Source: Leyella stercorea
GTDB taxonomy: Bacteria; Bacteroidota; Bacteroidia; Bacteroidales; Bacteroidaceae
Direction of reading: 5' to 3'
DNA: 64,000 bases
Assembly: GCF_021531355.1 (NCBI RefSeq)
Contig: NZ_JADYTS010000001.1
Coordinates: 124,001 to 188,000 of the forward strand
The translations under genes were made by a program, and so were the position numbers. The notes below the pieces were generated by a model. That model saw nothing but the letters and a program-made list of their open reading frames with translations, was not told where the DNA came from and did no database searches. Positions 61,475 to 64,000 of the stretch are shown piece after piece. How positions within the stretch are numbered: the first letter of the stretch is position 1; the number at the start of each line of letters is the position of its first letter.

Positions 61475-61502
61475 TCAAAACTCAAAACTCAAAATTCAAA
61501 AC
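61475..61502. repeat. Four-unit heptad array before the menC stop
   Basis: Four tandem TCAAAAC/TCAAAAT units with a 7-bp period end just before the stop of menC (61505). They are a second, different-sequence array in the same intergenic region. Confidence 0.85.
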
Positions 61503-61504
61503 TC

Positions 61505-62536
61505 CTATAAACGCCAAAGCTTCTCGCCACGTATAGTGAGGGGCATTTCGATGTTGTCGGTGAATAGCATACCGGTGCCCAGACCTTGTGGCATACTGAT
61601 GTTGGGACCATATACGTCGGCTGCCAATTGTGCCACGGCGTTGAGTCCGACATTACTCTCAAGCGCACTCGTTATCCACGAGCCTATGCCACGTTGGTGC
61701 GCCATGTCTATCCATTCGCGTGTGCCGCTTATTCCGCCGTGCAGCGACGGTTTCAGTATTATGTATTGCGGACGTATGGTGTCGAGCAGTTCCTGCTTCA
61801 TTCCTGGCATGTTCACGCCTATCAGTTCTTCGTCGAGAGCAATAGGTATAGGTGATATTGCGCACAGTTGCGCCATACGCGCCCATTGATGCTGGCGTAT
61901 GGGTTGCTCTATTGAGTGGATGTCGTAGCGTGCCAGCTGGTCGAGTCGGCTTGGCGCATCTTCGAATGTGAATCCGCCGTTGGCATCGACACGCAATTCT
62001 ATCTGTTCTTTTGTGAAAGCCTGGCGTATATGACGTATCAGGTCAAGCTCGCTATCGAATTCGATAGCACCTATTTTCAGTTTTACGCAGTGGAATCCTG
62101 CTTTCATTTTCGATTCCAGTCGGGCAAGCATCTCGTCGTGACTGCCCATCCATACCAGTCCGTTTATTGTTATACCTTCCTCGCCACGTGCAAAAGGAGT
62201 GTCGAAGAGCAGACCGTTTCCGCCGTTCTGCAGGTCGGTCATGGCTGTCTCTATGCCGAAGAGAATGGAAGGGTAGGGGCGCAGCATTTCGTAGTTGACG
62301 TTGCCCGTCAGTTCTATCATACGGCAGACCGACTCCAATGTCTTCTCGTATTCGGGACGTGCGTCGCAACTAAGGTCGGGCAGAGGAGCACATTCGCCCA
62401 CGCCCTTGCATCCCGGACGCTCGCTGTCCTCAATCTCTACAAACCACGACTTGCGTGTGTTGTAAACTCCGCGCGAAGTTCCGGCAGGTTGCTTGAAGTG
62501 CAGTGTGCGCGGCGTGATGCTTATCTTGTATCTCAT
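61505..62536 (-). CDS. menC: o-Succinylbenzoate synthase MenC
   Basis: MenC dehydrates SHCHC to o-succinylbenzoate in menaquinone synthesis. The ATG at 62536 (MRYKISITPRTLHFKQPAG) is preferred over a longer frame from 62641. The 343-residue enolase-superfamily protein has the paired lysine motif HCVKLKIGA, metal ligands in VDANGGF, the EQPI motif and ALDEELIG, and the second base lysine in IILKPSLHGG. It lies 32 bp after the comF-like gene and is in the menB operon. Confidence 0.92.
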   Translation of the reverse strand: MRYKISITPRTLHFKQPAGTSRGVYNTRKSWFVEIEDSERPGCKGVGECAPLPDLSCDARPEYEKTLESVCRMIELTGNVNYEMLRPYPSILFGIETAMTDLQNGGNGLLFDTPFARGEEGITINGLVWMGSHDEMLARLESKMKAGFHCVKLKIGAIEFDSELDLIRHIRQAFTKEQIELRVDANGGFTFEDAPSRLDQLARYDIHSIEQPIRQHQWARMAQLCAISPIPIALDEELIGVNMPGMKQELLDTIRPQYIILKPSLHGGISGTREWIDMAHQRGIGSWITSALESNVGLNAVAQLAADVYGPNISMPQGLGTGMLFTDNIEMPLTIRGEKLWRL

Positions 62537-62568
62537 TATTCTTATTGTTGTTTGATGTGTGGGGTGTA

Positions 62569-63294
62569 TCAGTCTTCGGTGCGTCCTATAGTCATAATGC
62601 TTATCTTCACATCTTCGAGCTTCGCTATTTCCGTTGCGCAAGTGCTTAGGGTGGCTCCAGTGGTGATGATGTCGTCGATGAGCAGTATGTGCAAGCCGCT
62701 CGGATGTTTGCCTTGTTTCAGGGCGAATGCACCGCTTACGTTTGTTGAGCGTGATGTAGCTTTTGTCAGTGTCTGGCTTTGGGTGTAACGCACGCGCTCA
62801 ACAATGTCCTCACGCACCGGTATATGAGTCAGTTCGCTTATGCCGCGTGCCACCTCATAGCATTGGTTGTATCCACGTTCACGTCGGCGTCTTTTGTGTA
62901 GTGGCATCGGCACGATAGCGTCGATGCCGTCGAAGAATCCCGATGGCATATAGTCGGCAGCCATCATACGTCCTATTTCCTCGCCAATGTCGTCGCGTCC
63001 GCCATACTTCAGTCGGTAGATGAGGTTGGCAAACGGTGTGTGTGGATGAAACTTCACAAACGAAGCACATCGCTCCACAGGCACCAGTCCCCACAACCGC
63101 CGTGCAGTATGGTTGTCGTAGGGCGAAGAAGCGTCGTCAGTGCGTGGCAGCAGAGCGTTGCATGTGGTGCACACAAGTCGTTCGTTGATAGCAAGCCGGG
63201 TGCCGCACATTTCGCAGGCACGCGGTGCTATCATGTCGATAATGCTGCGCCAGAGAGTGAGCAGCCGCTTCGTTATGACTGTCTGACTTTTCAT
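62569..63294 (-). CDS. ComF-family phosphoribosyltransferase-like protein
   Basis: The 241-residue protein has an N-terminal zinc-ribbon-like Cys4 motif (CEMCG...CTTC near residues 27-49), a PRPP-type fold, and the C-terminal PRTase motif LLIDDIITTGATLSTCA near residue 200. ComF proteins are associated with DNA uptake; in many bacteria without competence the role is unknown. Its start overlaps the menB stop by one base and it lies between menB and menC. Confidence 0.9.
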   Translation of the reverse strand: MKSQTVITKRLLTLWRSIIDMIAPRACEMCGTRLAINERLVCTTCNALLPRTDDASSPYDNHTARRLWGLVPVERCASFVKFHPHTPFANLIYRLKYGGRDDIGEEIGRMMAADYMPSGFFDGIDAIVPMPLHKRRRRERGYNQCYEVARGISELTHIPVREDIVERVRYTQSQTLTKATSRSTNVSGAFALKQGKHPSGLHILLIDDIITTGATLSTCATEIAKLEDVKISIMTIGRTED

Positions 63295-64000
63295 TAAGGC
63301 AGTTTAGGAAACTTGCTGAAGTCGGGCTTACGCTTTTCGAGGAAAGCCTTGCCACCCTCCTGAGCCTCGTCGAGCATGTAGTAGAGCATGGTGGCATCGC
63401 CTGCCAGTTCCTGTATACCAGCCTGACCGTCGAGTTCGGCGTTGAGTCCTGCCTTGATCATGCGCAGTGCCAGTGGCGAACGCTCCATCATGATCTGTGC
63501 CCATTCTACGCAGGTGTCTTCAAGCTGGTCGAACGGCACAACCTTGTTTACCATTCCCATGCGCTCTGCCTCAAAGGCTGAGTACTGACGGCACAGGAAC
63601 CATATTTCACGAGCCTTCTTCTGACCCACGATGCGAGCCAGATAGCTGGCACCGAAACCTGCGTCGAACGAGCCTACCTTAGGTCCGGTCTGTCCGAAGA
63701 TGGCGTTGTCGCTGGCGATTGTGAGGTCGCACATGAGGTGAAGCACGTGTCCACCACCAATGGCATAGCCGTTGACCATAGCGATGACGGGCTTTGGCAG
63801 CGAGCGTATCTGCTTCTGCACGTCGAGCACGTTGAGGCGTGGCACACCGTCGTCGCCTACATATCCTCCACGACCCTTCACGTGCATGTCGCCACCCGAG
63901 CAGAATGCCTTGTCGCCGGCACCGGTAAGGATGACCACACTGATGCGCTGAGCCTCGCGACACCATGCAAAAGCCTGCGACATCTCCCATGTAGTGCGAG
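63294..64000 (-). CDS. menB: 1,4-Dihydroxy-2-naphthoyl-CoA synthase MenB (partial, runs off the window)
   Basis: The visible 235 codons carry a crotonase-fold menaquinone enzyme: [15 protein letters not shown], the oxyanion-hole block [20 protein letters not shown], and [18 protein letters not shown]. The C-terminal tail [14 protein letters not shown] is the MenB ending. The frame is open to the window edge ([17 protein letters not shown]), so the start lies beyond 64000. Confidence 0.95.
   Translation of the reverse strand, partial: RTTWEMSQAFAWCREAQRISVVILTGAGDKAFCSGGDMHVKGRGGYVGDDGVPRLNVLDVQKQIRSLPKPVIAMVNGYAIGGGHVLHLMCDLTIASDNAIFGQTGPKVGSFDAGFGASYLARIVGQKKAREIWFLCRQYSAFEAERMGMVNKVVPFDQLEDTCVEWAQIMMERSPLALRMIKAGLNAELDGQAGIQELAGDATMLYYMLDEAQEGGKAFLEKRKPDFSKFPKLP

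Overview
The window looks like chromosome of a Prevotella-like member of the Bacteroidales (phylum Bacteroidota). The reasons are the many promoters with a TAnnTTTG -7 box and TTG/TTTG about 20 bp upstream, the SusC/SusD pairs, secreted proteins ending in a T9SS-like tail, meso-diaminopimelate dehydrogenase, class I fumarase, a menaquinone gene cluster and a Bacteroidota-type LptD. The genus is an inference. No rRNA, CRISPR array, phage or complete insertion sequence is visible.

Layout. 1-6.4 kb: housekeeping genes on the + strand (uppP, truB, queA, folK, rpsO, typA, an outer-membrane barrel). 6.4-14.1 kb: fumarase (-), ddh (+), two large secreted proteins (-) with glycan-related domains, and a small barrel (+). 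14.1-16.9 kb: a tightly packed recR / membrane protein / glycosyltransferase / acetyltransferase operon, then tRNA-Asp. 17.2-19.8 kb: an NtrC-type sigma-54 response regulator with its histidine kinase. 19.8-23.3 kb: an AAA/DUF4143 ATPase, a secreted aspartyl protease and a Fic protein; promoters in this block share 33-bp phased repeats. 23.3-29.1 kb: a four-gene efflux operon on the - strand (TolC-like, MacA/HlyD-like, double FtsX permease, LolD/MacB-like ATPase). 29.3-30.8 kb: a divergent ECF sigma factor, putative anti-sigma factor and small periplasmic protein. 30.9-31.3 kb: tRNA-Arg(CCG) with a duplicated 3' half. 31.3-44.9 kb: a - strand operon with two TonB-dependent receptor/SusD pairs, two accessory lipoproteins (one frameshifted), a leucine-rich-repeat protein and a zinc metalloprotease, with no glycosidase; it looks like a peptide-uptake locus. 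45.0-45.43 kb: a maturase-less group II intron remnant. 45.5-50.7 kb: lptD, an HD hydrolase and an oxaloacetate/pyruvate carboxyltransferase. 51.3-59.0 kb: a second SusCD pair followed by an S9 peptidase. 59.1-64 kb: nitroreductase, xseAB, and menC-comF-menB (menB runs off the window).

The most interesting reading is regulatory. A 17-bp dyad, TGTC-N9-GACA, lies just upstream of the response regulator gene and occurs twice, 21 bp apart, upstream of the efflux operon 12 kb away. The efflux operon also has a good -24/-12 sigma-54 promoter. This suggests that the two-component system controls the efflux pump and itself, although a three-gene block of different character now separates them. Other notable points: exact 7-bp tandem arrays next to several genes, a carboxyltransferase whose biotinyl-like domain lacks the biotin lysine, a G8 tract inside a SusC signal-peptide coding region, and a receptor of only 600 residues paired with SusD.
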